Origin: Flavobacteriales bacterium
GTDB taxonomy: Bacteria; Bacteroidota; Bacteroidia; Flavobacteriales_F; PHOS-HE28
Assembly: GCA_016718655.1 (NCBI GenBank)
Contig: JADKCV010000007.1
Coordinates: 1 to 64,000, forward strand
DNA length: 64,000 bases
Direction: 5' to 3'
Numbering within the stretch: the stretch's first letter is position 1; each line of letters begins with the position of its first letter. This document shows, piece after piece, positions 17,917 to 25,949 of the stretch. Made by a program: the position numbers and the translations under genes. The notes under the pieces were generated by a model. That model had not been told where the DNA came from, searched no databases, and saw nothing but the letters and a program-made list of their open reading frames with translations.

Positions 17917-19707
17917 TCAGTAGCAATACTTCCCTTCCCCGATCATCTTCTTCGCGATCGCCTTCCGCAGCTCGGCCGTGTTCAGGTTCGTGTTCTTGCT
18001 GAAGCGTTTCGCACCCATCAGCATCGCTTGGCGCTCATCGCCCTCGGCGAAGTTGTTCACGGCCTCCTTCGCGTACTTGTGGATGCGGTCCGCCGCATCG
18101 TGGATGTACAACTGGCACATGGCGATCTGCTCGGCCACGTTCGCTGCTCCTTTCATGTCGGCGAGCTTCAACGTGCGCAACAACACGCTCTCCGCGAGGT
18201 AGGTGTCGATCACCATGTCCGCGATGTGCATCAGGGTCTCCTGGTGCTTCGCCAACTCAAGACCAAGCTTCTGTGCGGCACCACCGGCGGTCATCAGCAC
18301 GGCCTTCTTGAAGTTCGCCACCATGCGCTTCTCGTCACCCAGCAACGAATCATCGGGTTCTGGGAAGTCGGGTATGCCCATCAACTCACCGGCCACCGCT
18401 TGCGCCGGACCCATCAGATCCAGTTGACCTTTCATGGCACGCTTCAACAGCATGTCCACCGTCAGCATGCGGTTGATCTCGTTGGTGCCCTCGAAGATGC
18501 GGTTGATGCGGCTGTCGCGGTACGCGCGCTCCACGGGACTCTCGGCGCTGTAGCCCATGCCGCCGTAGATCTGCACGCCTTCATCGCAGACGTAGTCCAG
18601 GCATTCGCTGCCGGCCACTTTCAGGATCGCCGCTTCGGCCGCGTATTGTTCCACGCCTTTCAGCAACGCCTTCGAATGGTCGGCTCCTGCGGCTTCCAAG
18701 GCCTCGATCGCTTGTTCCATATCGTGGCTGCAGCGGTAGGTCGCGCTCTCCACCACGTAGCAGTAGGTGGCCTGGTCGGCCAGCTTCTGGCGGATCGCAC
18801 CGAACGCGCTGATCGGCTTGCCGAACTGGATGCGCTCGTTGGCGTACTTCACGCTCTGGTCCACCACGGCCTTCGCACCGCCCAGCGCCGCACCGGCCAG
18901 CTTGATGCGGCCGATGTTCAGGATGTTCACCGCGATCTTGAAGCCGTTCTGCCGCTCGCTCAGCATGTTCTCCACCGGCACCTTGCAGTCGTTGAAGAAC
19001 ACCTGGCGCGTGCTGCTGCCCTTGATCCCCATCTTCTTCTCCTCGGGGTTCAGCGTGATGCCGCCGAAGTCTTTCTCCACGATGAAGGCCGTGAGGTTCT
19101 CGTCATCACCGACCTTGGCGAACACCGTGAAGATGTCCGCGAAACCACCATTGGTGATCCACATCTTCTGACCGTTCAGGATGTAGTGCTTGCCATCGTC
19201 GGTCAACACAGCCTTCGTTTTGCCGCTGTTCGCATCGCTGCCCGCGCCCGGCTCGGTCAGGCAGTAGCTCGCCTTCCATTCGCCCGAGGCCAACTTGGGG
19301 ATGTACTTCTTGCGCTGCGCCTCGTTGCCGTAGTACAGGATAGGCAAGGTGCCGATGCCCGTGTGCGCCGCGATCGCCACACTGAAACTGTGCCCGGCGC
19401 CGGTCACTTCCGTCACCAGCATCGTCGTCACGAAGTCCTTGCCGAAGCCCCCGAAGTCCTCGGGCACCGATATGCCCAGCAGCCCCAGTTCGCCTGCCTT
19501 GTCCAGCAGGCTCGGCATCAAGCCTTCCTCCAACGAGTCGATGCGGTCCAACTGGGTCCACACGTTCTGCTCCAGGAACTCCCGCGCGCTCTGCGCGATC
19601 ATCCGCTGTTCCTCGTTGAATTCCTCGGGAATGAAGATGTCTTGCGGTGCGCTCTCGCGGATCAGGAACTCGCCGCCCTGGAGGGCTTTCTTCGTTTCAG
19701 TGCTCAT
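17917..19707 (-). CDS. Acyl-CoA dehydrogenase (VLCAD-like)
   Basis: A 596-aa flavoprotein that oxidises acyl-CoA to trans-2-enoyl-CoA, the first step of beta-oxidation. Domain order is N-terminal helices (EEQRMIAQSAREFL), the middle beta domain (YCLTEPGAGSDA, WITNGG), the C-terminal helical domain with RIQFGKPISAFGAIRQ and IYGGMGYSAESPVERAYRD SR, then a further helical extension of about 170 residues typical of the long VLCAD/ACAD9-like members. It has its own promoter with an operator at 19763-19778 identical in design to that of marR at 31638, linking it to the fad regulon although about 5 kb or more of other genes now separate it from the thiolase gene. Confidence 0.93.
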   Translation of the reverse strand: MSTETKKALQGGEFLIRESAPQDIFIPEEFNEEQRMIAQSAREFLEQNVWTQLDRIDSLEEGLMPSLLDKAGELGLLGISVPEDFGGFGKDFVTTMLVTEVTGAGHSFSVAIAAHTGIGTLPILYYGNEAQRKKYIPKLASGEWKASYCLTEPGAGSDANSGKTKAVLTDDGKHYILNGQKMWITNGGFADIFTVFAKVGDDENLTAFIVEKDFGGITLNPEEKKMGIKGSSTRQVFFNDCKVPVENMLSERQNGFKIAVNILNIGRIKLAGAALGGAKAVVDQSVKYANERIQFGKPISAFGAIRQKLADQATYCYVVESATYRCSHDMEQAIEALEAAGADHSKALLKGVEQYAAEAAILKVAGSECLDYVCDEGVQIYGGMGYSAESPVERAYRDSRINRIFEGTNEINRMLTVDMLLKRAMKGQLDLMGPAQAVAGELMGIPDFPEPDDSLLGDEKRMVANFKKAVLMTAGGAAQKLGLELAKHQETLMHIADMVIDTYLAESVLLRTLKLADMKGAANVAEQIAMCQLYIHDAADRIHKYAKEAVNNFAEGDERQAMLMGAKRFSKNTNLNTAELRKAIAKKMIGEGKYCY

Positions 19708-19762
19708 GGTTCGTGCAGATGCGGTGTTCTACGGATGTATCGTACGTCGCGTTCGCCATAAA

Positions 19763-19778
19763 GTTATGCACGCATAAC
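19763..19778 (-). promoter_or_regulatory. MarR-type operator and promoter of the acyl-CoA dehydrogenase gene
   Basis: GTTATGC-N2-GCATAAC is a perfect inverted repeat (7-bp arms) 56 bp before the start codon. On the minus strand its right half runs into TAACTTTA, close to the Bacteroidota -7 box TAnnTTTG, so a bound repressor would block the promoter. The same layout occurs before marR (31638-31651). Confidence 0.7.
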
Positions 19779-19893
19779 AAATTTCCAAACGGGTTGGTTC
19801 GGATGGGAGGTGAACGGCTAATGGTCATTGGCGAAATGTGCCCGGCGACCTTGACGCCTTGGTACTTGACCTTTTGTCACTTGGGTCTTGCTC

Positions 19894-20058
19894 TGGGCGT
19901 GCCCCTTTTCCCCGCGCCAGCCCGCAGGTGGTGCCCCTGTAGCGGACTTGTCAGGGCCAGCGGCTGTGGCACTGCGGGGGCTTCCTTCGGTCGCCTCCTC
20001 GTTGCACACATCCGCACGGCCCTTCCTGCGCCGGGCTGCCGCTACGCCCCCTCACGCG
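19894..20058 (-). repeat. Dispersed GC-rich repeat, copy D (long, divergent)
   Basis: It begins GGGCGTGCCCC and ends CCCTCACGCG, the same termini as the better-conserved copies at 25841, 23975 and 28060, in the same orientation as copy B. At about 165 bp it is longer than the others (about 95-100 bp), and the interior is only loosely similar. It marks the left edge of the fic/BRO/hydrolase block. The rest of the 19708-20158 gap holds the dehydrogenase promoter and the CGGATA array. Confidence 0.5.
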
Positions 20059-20069
20059 GACCCACATTT

Positions 20070-20161
20070 ACGGATACGTTCCGGCTTTATGCGGATATTC
20101 ACGGATACTACTTGGTCATTTGCGGATACAGAACGGATATTAACGTATATTTACGGATATG
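20070..20161 (+). promoter_or_regulatory. Phased CGGATA operator array before fic
   Basis: Six CGGATA hexamers begin at 20071, 20092, 20102, 20123, 20134 and 20154, separated by 21, 10, 21, 11 and 20 bp, all near whole multiples of a helical turn (10.5 bp). Weaker matches fall on the missing turns (about 20082 and 20144). The last copy runs into the fic start codon. This looks like a cooperative binding array on one face of the helix, most simply for the winged-helix tail of Fic itself. Confidence 0.65.
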
Positions 20162-21196
20162 TCCGCCGTCCACACCTTCCGCCTCGACCTCACCTGGGAC
20201 CTGCTCCAGGCCATCAGCCGGGTGGACCGCTTCGCCGGGGAGTGGGCCAGCATCGAACGCCGCGAAGGCCGTTCGCTCAAGCACCTCAAGTCCATCGCCA
20301 CTGTGCAGAGCGTGGGTGCTTCCACCCGCATCGAGGGCAGCCGCTTGGACGATGCCGCCGTGGACGCCCTGCTTGCCCAGCTCGACATAACGAAGCTGGA
20401 GGACCGCGACCAACAAGAGGTGGCCGGTTACTTCGAAGCGCTCGATACCCTCAGCGAGGCCTACGCCGACATCCGCATCGGCGAGAGCGAACTGAAGCAC
20501 CTGCACAAGCTCACGCTCCAGTACAGCACCAAGGACACCTGGCACCGGGGCGGCTACAAGCAGCGCTCCAACGCCGTGGAGGCCACCTTGCCCGATGGCA
20601 GCCGCACCGTGGTCTTCACCACCACCCCGCCCGGCGTGGAGACCGAGGACGCCATACGCGCGCTGGTCGCGTGGTACGGGCAGAGCGATGCGGTGCATCC
20701 GCTCGTGCGCGTGGCGGCCTTCTGCTACGAGTTCGTCACCATCCACCCGTTCCAGGACGGCAATGGTCGGCTCAGCCGCCTGCTGGCCACCTTGCTCCTG
20801 CTGCAACAGGGCAATCCGTGGGTCCAGTACGCCAGCTTCGAGCACGAGATCGAGCGGCGTAAGAGCGAATACTACCGCGTGCTGCGCACCTGCCAGGCCC
20901 AGCGCCCGGGCGAGGACATCGGCCCCTGGCTGCACTTCTTCCTCGACTGCTTGGTGGTGATGATGGAGAAGCTCCGTGCCAAACTGGAGGCAAAGGGAGC
21001 CATCACCGACCTGAACGAACGCCAGCGCAACATCCTGCGTTACGTGCAGGCGCATGCCGGTGCGCAGGCCGGTGGCATCGCCAAGGCCTTGGGCATACCG
21101 CTACCCACGGTGAAGAAGGACCTGGAAACGATGGTGAGCGCCGAGGTACTGGTGCGCGAAGGGACGGGGCGGGGGACGCACTACAGCGCGCGGTAG
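20159..21196 (+). CDS. Fic-family AMP-transferase with inhibitory helix and winged-helix tail
   Basis: A 345-aa protein. Residues 1-90 are a Fic_N-type region carrying the auto-inhibitory motif STRIEG (55-60, consensus [S/T]xxxE[G/N]), so this is a class II Fic with the inhibitor built in. The catalytic motif HPFQDGNGR is complete at 196-204. The C-terminal about 70 residues are a winged helix (NERQRNILRYVQ, GIAKALGIPLPTVKKDLETM). Fic enzymes usually transfer AMP to target hydroxyls; the target is unknown. The ATG is overlapped by the CGGATA array, suggesting autoregulation. It is the only plus-strand gene in its accessory block and faces away from the BRO-N gene. Confidence 0.88.
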   Translation: MSAVHTFRLDLTWDLLQAISRVDRFAGEWASIERREGRSLKHLKSIATVQSVGASTRIEGSRLDDAAVDALLAQLDITKLEDRDQQEVAGYFEALDTLSEAYADIRIGESELKHLHKLTLQYSTKDTWHRGGYKQRSNAVEATLPDGSRTVVFTTTPPGVETEDAIRALVAWYGQSDAVHPLVRVAAFCYEFVTIHPFQDGNGRLSRLLATLLLLQQGNPWVQYASFEHEIERRKSEYYRVLRTCQAQRPGEDIGPWLHFFLDCLVVMMEKLRAKLEAKGAITDLNERQRNILRYVQAHAGAQAGGIAKALGIPLPTVKKDLETMVSAEVLVREGTGRGTHYSAR

Positions 21197-21214
21197 GTTG
21201 AAGTGGGTTCAGTT

Positions 21215-21385
21215 GGTTACAGATCGTAACCGACTGAACTGGTAACGATCTGTTACCAGTTGATGGGGTGGCTCAACCGGTTACGATCTGTAACCAGTTC
21301 ACAGTTCCCAATTCCAGTCGGTGACGGTTTGTCACCAACTGGAACGCGGCCGTCGGCGCTTATCAACTGGTGACGCATTTTCACC
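21215..21385. repeat. Array of five GGTTAC-N5-GTAACC palindromes
   Basis: Between the convergent fic and BRO-N genes are five 17-bp palindromes of form GGTNAC-N5-GTNACC at 21215-21231, 21241-21257, 21279-21295, 21320-21336 and 21369-21385 (the last with one arm mismatch). Most are extended by CAACY / RGTTG flanks to about 27 bp. Compensating changes (TTAC/GTAA, TAAC/GTTA, TGAC/GTCA) keep the symmetry. A sixth copy lies inside the BRO-N gene. They may be hairpins or protein-binding sites; there is no promoter expected here. Confidence 0.75.
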
Positions 21386-21397
21386 GGTTGGGGCACG

Positions 21398-22285
21398 CTA
21401 CTTCTTCGTCCTATTACCGATGGCTTTCTTCCCGCTCTTGCTGCTCGAGGCCTTCTTGGGCGGCAGGAAATTGCTCCCCGATACCACCGGCCTTCCGGTC
21501 TTCTCCTCCAACTCCAGCCGCGCCTTCTTCGCAATACCGCCGCCCTTCCGCGCCGCCACCTTGTTTTTCGGCATGCCAACGGCCTGCTCTGTCTCCGCGA
21601 TCTGCCGCGTACTCATTTCGGCCAGCGCGGTGAAAATCAGCTCGGCCTCCGTCATGTGGTCCCGCAGGTTCTGGGTCTTCAGCCCCTTGATCGCCTTGTG
21701 GTCCTTCACTGTCACATCACTCCACTCTTGGTGAATGATGTTGGTGAGTATCGCGAACTCGTCACCTTCCTTCACGCCGTGGTTCTTCCAGTAGTCGGTG
21801 AGCTTGTTGCGTGTCTCCTGACCCATCATCCGTTGCTGGATCCACTTCTCGCTGCGGCCATGCTTGCGCCACAGCTCGCGTGCACGGTCCAGACCGAGGC
21901 TCGGGTCGGCCATCTCCTGCATCCGTTCGTACCCCACCTTCGCCAACCAGAGCTTGATGGGTTCTGCCTTCGGGCTGGGAACGGATTGGACCAGTCGCAG
22001 CAAGGTCTCGGCGGTGGCTACATCCGTCTCCCGCATCTTGCCGTCTTCTGCGGGCAGTTTCAACCGGTTACAATTTGTAACCAGTTGGCTGCCTTCTTTG
22101 TCCAGCCTGTGTTTTAGGACTTTCCAGTAGTTGCGGGCAGCTTGGTAGTCGGGCTGATCGATCAGGGCTCCGACGATGTCGATCACAGAGAACCACCACG
22201 TCTCTGTGGCTTCATCGTAGAGTCTGCGGATCTGGTGCTGTTCAAAGAGGGTGGAGGAAGGAAGCAGGGCGCTCATGATTTGCAA
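21398..22285 (-). CDS. BRO-N domain protein, phage-antirepressor-like
   Basis: A 295-aa protein. The N-terminus (RRLYDEATETWWFSVIDIVG ALIDQ) is a BRO-N domain as in phage and baculovirus antirepressors. The middle reads SVPSPKAEPIKLWLAKVGYERMQEM, a hallmark of a widespread chromosomal BRO-N family. The C-terminus is basic (KKGGGIAKKARLELEEKTGR PVVS and a Lys-rich tail), so DNA binding is likely. Start alternatives are ATG 22285 and 22276. It contains the palindrome at 22066-22082 and ends next to five further copies. Cellular role unknown; likely brought in by a mobile element. Confidence 0.8.
   Translation of the reverse strand: MQIMSALLPSSTLFEQHQIRRLYDEATETWWFSVIDIVGALIDQPDYQAARNYWKVLKHRLDKEGSQLVTNCNRLKLPAEDGKMRETDVATAETLLRLVQSVPSPKAEPIKLWLAKVGYERMQEMADPSLGLDRARELWRKHGRSEKWIQQRMMGQETRNKLTDYWKNHGVKEGDEFAILTNIIHQEWSDVTVKDHKAIKGLKTQNLRDHMTEAELIFTALAEMSTRQIAETEQAVGMPKNKVAARKGGGIAKKARLELEEKTGRPVVSGSNFLPPKKASSSKSGKKAIGNRTKK
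22066..22082. repeat. Sixth GGTTAC-N5-GTAACC palindrome, inside the BRO-N gene
   Basis: A perfect 17-bp palindrome with CAACC/AGTTGG flanks, encoding part of QLVTNCNRLK of the BRO-N protein. It matches the intergenic array at 21215-21385. Confidence 0.75.
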
Positions 22286-22382
22286 GCCGAAGCTTTAGCG
22301 AAGGATTGGTCTTGGCCGTTGACGAGTTCCTCGTCGCTTGGCATTCCACAACATACAACAGGAAGGCGAAAGGTGGAGCGCC

Positions 22383-23305
22383 TCACTCCACCAACCCCTC
22401 GATCCACCGCACCAACTCCCGCTCATCCACGATGCTCCACGCATGCGGGTGCCGGTTGCCCGTGCTGCACGCCGCGCCCTTCCGTGGTGATGTACTCCGC
22501 CCGGGTATTCCCAGCAGACATCAAGGTGTCGTGGATCCGCTTCAGGCCGTAGGCGTTCAGCTCCTCGTAGCCATCGTCGCGGTTGGCGCGCCACCAGGCC
22601 GTGTCCGGCTCGGTGTAGAAGCGGATGGGCAGGTCCTTCAGCGGCGCCACGCTCGCGGACGAGTTGAGCAGGGGAGCGGCGCGTTCGTAGTCGGCCAAGC
22701 TGTCCGTGGGGGAGCCGAGTGTGCTGTCCAGGAACGCGATCAGGTAGCGCGCCTCGTCCTTGTATTCGGGGAAGCTGGTCTTCGCCAGGTCGCGCTGCGA
22801 GCATTCGTACAGCAGCACCAGGTCCAGCGGACTGTCCACGGCGAACACGCCTTTCAACTTCACCGGCGGATCGGCCGACCGGAGCAGCGCCTTCGCCAGC
22901 AGCACGCTCACGTTGCCGCCGGAGGAGAAGCCGCCGATGACCGTGTTCGACGCATCCACGCCGTGCTCTTTCACCGCGCCCGCGATCGTGCCGATCACCT
23001 CCTGCTGCTCGGCCTCGCTCATCAGGATGTGCCGGTTGAAGTTCATCATCAGCACCGCGATGCCGTTCGCCGCGGCCGTGTCCGCGATGCGCGACTCCGC
23101 CCGGGTGTCCGCCGCATCGCAGGGGAAGCAGGGGAAGAGGATCAGCAGGGCTTTCTGCTCGGCGGGGAGGAGGAGGTCGTAGGTGGGGGTGTGGATCTCG
23201 CGGGGCCTGGACCTGCGGTGGGGTGGTGGACTGGCAAGCGCCCAAGAGCAAGCTGCCTGCGAACAAGGCGCCAATACAGGACTTGATGGAGGGCGCTGGG
23301 TTCAT
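22383..23305 (-). CDS. Lipoprotein alpha/beta-hydrolase, two frameshifts
   Basis: A lipoprotein of about 306 residues when repaired. It starts MNPAPSIKSC with a lipobox LLGAC near residue 24. Near 23207 one extra C shifts the frame; removing it joins PPQVQA to REIHTPTYDLLLPAE. Near 22482 one extra G shifts it again; removing it gives the C-terminus RHPHAWSIVDERELVRWIE. The nucleophile elbow GGFSSGGN (GxSxG) and a late His (RHPHAW) fit an alpha/beta-hydrolase fold. Substrate unknown. The ATG overlaps the stop of the upstream gene (ATGA). Single-base repairs in runs of C and G suggest sequence error. Confidence 0.7.
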
Positions 23306-23940
23306 TTTGTGTAGGAGTCAAGATATCTCACGATTGAGGGCAAGGAGTTCAGTTCCACCAAGCTTGACCATGACCAGTGCATCAACACCAGATTCCACTT
23401 GGTTCCAATTAGATGAAGTGCGTTGGTGAGATTCGCTTGATCGTCAGCGGATGCCTTTCCGAATAGATCTAGCCAGATGTTCTGCACGGTTCCGTTCTCG
23501 TGGTCGTAGTAGAACGAATAGCCGCCAAGCCTATAGGCCACCGTGTTTTGCGCCAGAGCGCGATCGGACATGGATCCTGAGAAGACTGTTTCGATTCGGA
23601 TGAATCGGTCCGCGATCAGAATGCTGTCGATCTCGGAGACACCGATGCTTCGACTGGATAGTGGAATTGGTTCCTTGGCGGGTACATGGATATTCGCGAA
23701 GCCATATCCAGTGAAGTTCTTCTCTGCAACCTCTTTGACCTTTGCTCCTTCGGCACTTAGATGAACCTGATCCTCCTTTGGTAGCAATTGGACTTGACAA
23801 TAGTGGTCCTCGTGGAAGTATATCGACGTGACCCCGTCCGTTTGAAAAGCGGGTCCATCATATCGCGGGTCAGGCTGATGAACCGCGGTGGGCTTTTCCT
23901 CCACTTTGAACCAAGAGAGGAATCGGGCGAGTGCGTTCAT
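23302..23940 (-). CDS. Hypothetical protein
   Basis: A 212-aa soluble protein, start ATG 23940 (MNALARFLSWFKVEEKPTAV); the in-frame region upstream overlaps repeat copy A and is not coding-like. There is no signal peptide and no motif I recognise. It contains repeated aromatic beta-strand patterns (TSIYFHEDHYCQVQLLP, YSFYYDHENGTVQNIW). It is translationally coupled by ATGA to the lipoprotein hydrolase. Lower GC than the fad genes suggests acquisition. Confidence 0.55.
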   Translation of the reverse strand: MNALARFLSWFKVEEKPTAVHQPDPRYDGPAFQTDGVTSIYFHEDHYCQVQLLPKEDQVHLSAEGAKVKEVAEKNFTGYGFANIHVPAKEPIPLSSRSIGVSEIDSILIADRFIRIETVFSGSMSDRALAQNTVAYRLGGYSFYYDHENGTVQNIWLDLFGKASADDQANLTNALHLIGTKWNLVLMHWSWSSLVELNSLPSIVRYLDSYTK

Positions 23941-23974
23941 GTTGCCCCTGTTATCTGAACTGCAATCCTGTATT

Positions 23975-24071
23975 TCGCGTGAGCGATTGCAGCGGAAAGC
24001 CCACAGCGCGGTAATCCGCGCGAGGACTTGTAGCGGAAAGCGCGACCCGAGGCTTTGCGAGGGCACGCCCC
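23975..24071 (+). repeat. Dispersed GC-rich repeat, copy A
   Basis: A 97-bp element from TCGCGTGAGCGATTG to GGGCACGCCCC. It contains an internal hairpin GCGCGG-TAAT-CCGCGC (24006-24021) whose arms differ from copy B but stay paired. It marks the right edge of the fic/BRO/hydrolase block and is inverted relative to copy D. Confidence 0.75.
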
Positions 24072-24095
24072 AACATCTATCACGCTTCTGTTCCA

Positions 24096-24182
24096 TCAGT
24101 TCAACAACTCGAACACGCTCGCCGCCCCCTGCCCCGTCCCCAAGCACATGGTCGCCATCCCGTACTTCTGCTTGCTTGTCAT
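24096..24182 (-). pseudogene. Detached duplicate of the thiolase 3' end
   Basis: Positions 24096-24173 match the last 78 bp of the thiolase gene (24615-24692) with about eight differences and would encode the same C-terminus (KYGMATMCLGTGQGAASVFE) and stop. A short ATG-started frame of 28 codons fits it. It lies on the far side of the small gene 24185-24580, so that gene is flanked by two thiolase ends, as expected after an insertion or duplication at the 3' end. Confidence 0.75.
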
Positions 24183-24184
24183 GA

Positions 24185-24580
24185 TCATATCAGTTCAAGT
24201 TTCGCGAGCAAGGCTTCTCTGAGCTCATGTGTCGGCTCATATGGTGCCAGTAAGGCGATGACGTACTCGTTCTTTTCGAGCATGGTGCGTGAGCGGATCC
24301 ACTCTTTCTCTTTGATCTGCAGACTTGTCAGTCGTTGGCTGATGCCATCAACACTGTGCGTGTTCCTGATCTGAAACGGCAGTTGATCATCAGCATCAGT
24401 GTTCGAGTAGGACTTGATTTCGGGACTGTTCAAATAAGCCGTTCTGACTTTGCGCAGTGCTGAACTTATGTAGGGACTGGCGGCAAAATGGTTGAGCTCC
24501 GAAGGGTCAAGACGCTCATCGAATTTCACCTTGTTGAGGAGCTTGTGCAGAGCGTTGATCTCTAAGAAGCTGAGTTTCAT
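24185..24580 (-). CDS. Hypothetical protein inserted behind the thiolase gene
   Basis: A 131-aa mostly helical soluble protein (MKLSFLEINALHKLLNKVKF start). No family recognised. Base composition is visibly more AT-rich than the neighbouring thiolase gene, a sign of transfer. It is sandwiched between the intact thiolase 3' end and a detached copy of that end, so it probably arrived with the event that created the duplication. Confidence 0.5.
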   Translation of the reverse strand: MKLSFLEINALHKLLNKVKFDERLDPSELNHFAASPYISSALRKVRTAYLNSPEIKSYSNTDADDQLPFQIRNTHSVDGISQRLTSLQIKEKEWIRSRTMLEKNEYVIALLAPYEPTHELREALLAKLELI

Positions 24581-24614
24581 TGGTTGAATTCTTGTCGACC
24601 GTTTGAAGAGAAGA

Positions 24615-25789
24615 TCAATTCAACAACTCAAACACACTCGCCGCCCCCTGCCCCGTCCCCACGCACATCGTCACCACCCCATACTTCTGCTTCCTCCGCC
24701 GCATCTCGTTGAACAACTGCACGCTCAGCTTCGCGCCCGTGCACCCCAGCGGATGCCCCAGCGCGATCGCGCCGCCGTTCACGTTCACCAGCTCCGGGTC
24801 GATGCCCAGCTCGCGCACCACCGCCAGCGATTGGCTCGCGAAGGCCTCGTTCAGCTCGAACAGCCCGATGTCGCTCAGCTTCAGCCCGGCCTTCTCCAGC
24901 GCCTTCGGCACCGCCGCCACCGGACCGATGCCCATGATGCGCGGCTCCACGCCGGCCACGTGGTAGGAGAGGAGGCGCGCGATCGGCTTCACGTTCAGCT
25001 GCTTCAGCATGCGCTCGCTCACCACCAGCACGAAGGCCGCGCCATCGCTGGTCTGGCTGCTGTTGCCGGCGGTCACGCTGCCCTTCGCATCGAACACGGG
25101 CTTCAGCTTCGCCAGCGCCTCCAGGGTGCTCGCGCGCGGACCTTCATCGGTGTCCACCACGTACTTCTCCACCTGGCGCTTCTCCTTCGCGTCCAGGTAC
25201 ACGCGCTCCACGGTGTAGGGCACGATGTCGTCGGTGAAACGCCCGGCGGCGATGGCGGCCAGCGCCTTCTCGTGGCTGCGCAGGCTGAAGGCGTCCTGGT
25301 CCTCGCGGCTCACCTTGAAGTCGCGCGCCACGGCCTCGGCGGTGAGGCCCATGCCCCAGTAGTACGTGGGGTTCGCCTTGCCCACCTTGGCGTTCGGCAC
25401 AATGCGCCAGCCGCCGAAGGGGATCGGGCTCATGCACTCCACGCCGCCCGCCACGATCACGTCGGCCTGCCCGCTGTGGATCTTGGCCGCCGCGATGGCG
25501 ATGGTCTCGCTGCCGCTGCTGCAGTAGCGGTTCACCGTCATGCCCGGCACCTTGTCGGTGTTCAGGCCCATCAGGCTGATCATGCGGCCGATGTTCAGGC
25601 CCTGCTCGGCCTCGGGCGTGGCGTTGCCCACGATCACATCGTCGATGCGGTCGATGTCCAGCCCGGGCACCGAGGCCACCAGGTGCTTCACCACGTGCGC
25701 GGCGAGGTCGTCAGGACGGGTGAAACGGAATTTGCCGCGGGGGCCTTTCCTACTGCGCTTCGGAATCCGGCTATGATGTATGCGTTCAT
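24615..25789 (-). CDS. Thiolase (acetyl-CoA acyltransferase), one frameshift
   Basis: About 391 residues. It catalyses the thiolytic cleavage of 3-ketoacyl-CoA, the last beta-oxidation step. ATG 25789 gives MNAYIIAGFRSAVGKA; near 25740 one C is missing from a run of five, and restoring it joins RGKFRFTRPDDLAAHVVKH. The nucleophile cysteine is in NRYCSSGSE, with NEAFASQ, GGAIALGHPLGCTGA and the C-terminal CVGTGQGAA carrying the second active-site Cys. In related Bacteroidota it normally sits directly between fadN and the acyl-CoA dehydrogenase gene; here both neighbours are displaced by accessory genes. Confidence 0.92.
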
Positions 25790-25840
25790 GGGGGTAGTGT
25801 CTTAGGTCCTATGCCGGACTGACTGTTGCTTGTTGTTTGT

Positions 25841-25940
25841 GGGCGTGCCCCTCGGCCAAATGCGCCTCGGGTCGCGCTCTCCGCTGTACTCCTCGGCCGG
25901 ATTACCGGCCTGCGGGGTGCCGCTCCGATCGCTCACGCGA
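25841..25940 (-). repeat. Dispersed GC-rich repeat, copy B
   Basis: A 100-bp copy, inverted relative to A and C: starts GGGCGTGCCC, ends CGCTCACGCGA. Internal hairpin GGCCGG-ATTA-CCGGCC at 25895-25910. It marks the left edge of the AbiE block, 51 bp upstream of the thiolase start and 10 bp beyond the AbiEii stop. Confidence 0.75.
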
Positions 25941-25949
25941 AATGCCGTG

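Noticed and set aside
18028..19761. Very long open frames antisense to the acyl-CoA dehydrogenase gene, and similar ones opposite fadN and the thiolase gene.
   Set aside because: They are a by-product of high GC and codon usage; their translations are low-complexity (His/Ala/Val/Leu/Arg-rich) and match nothing, while the opposite strand encodes clear enzymes.
21215..21385. The regularly repeated palindromes could be a CRISPR array.
   Set aside because: The repeats are 17-27 bp palindromes with 9-32 bp gaps of unequal length, vary in sequence, and no cas genes are present.
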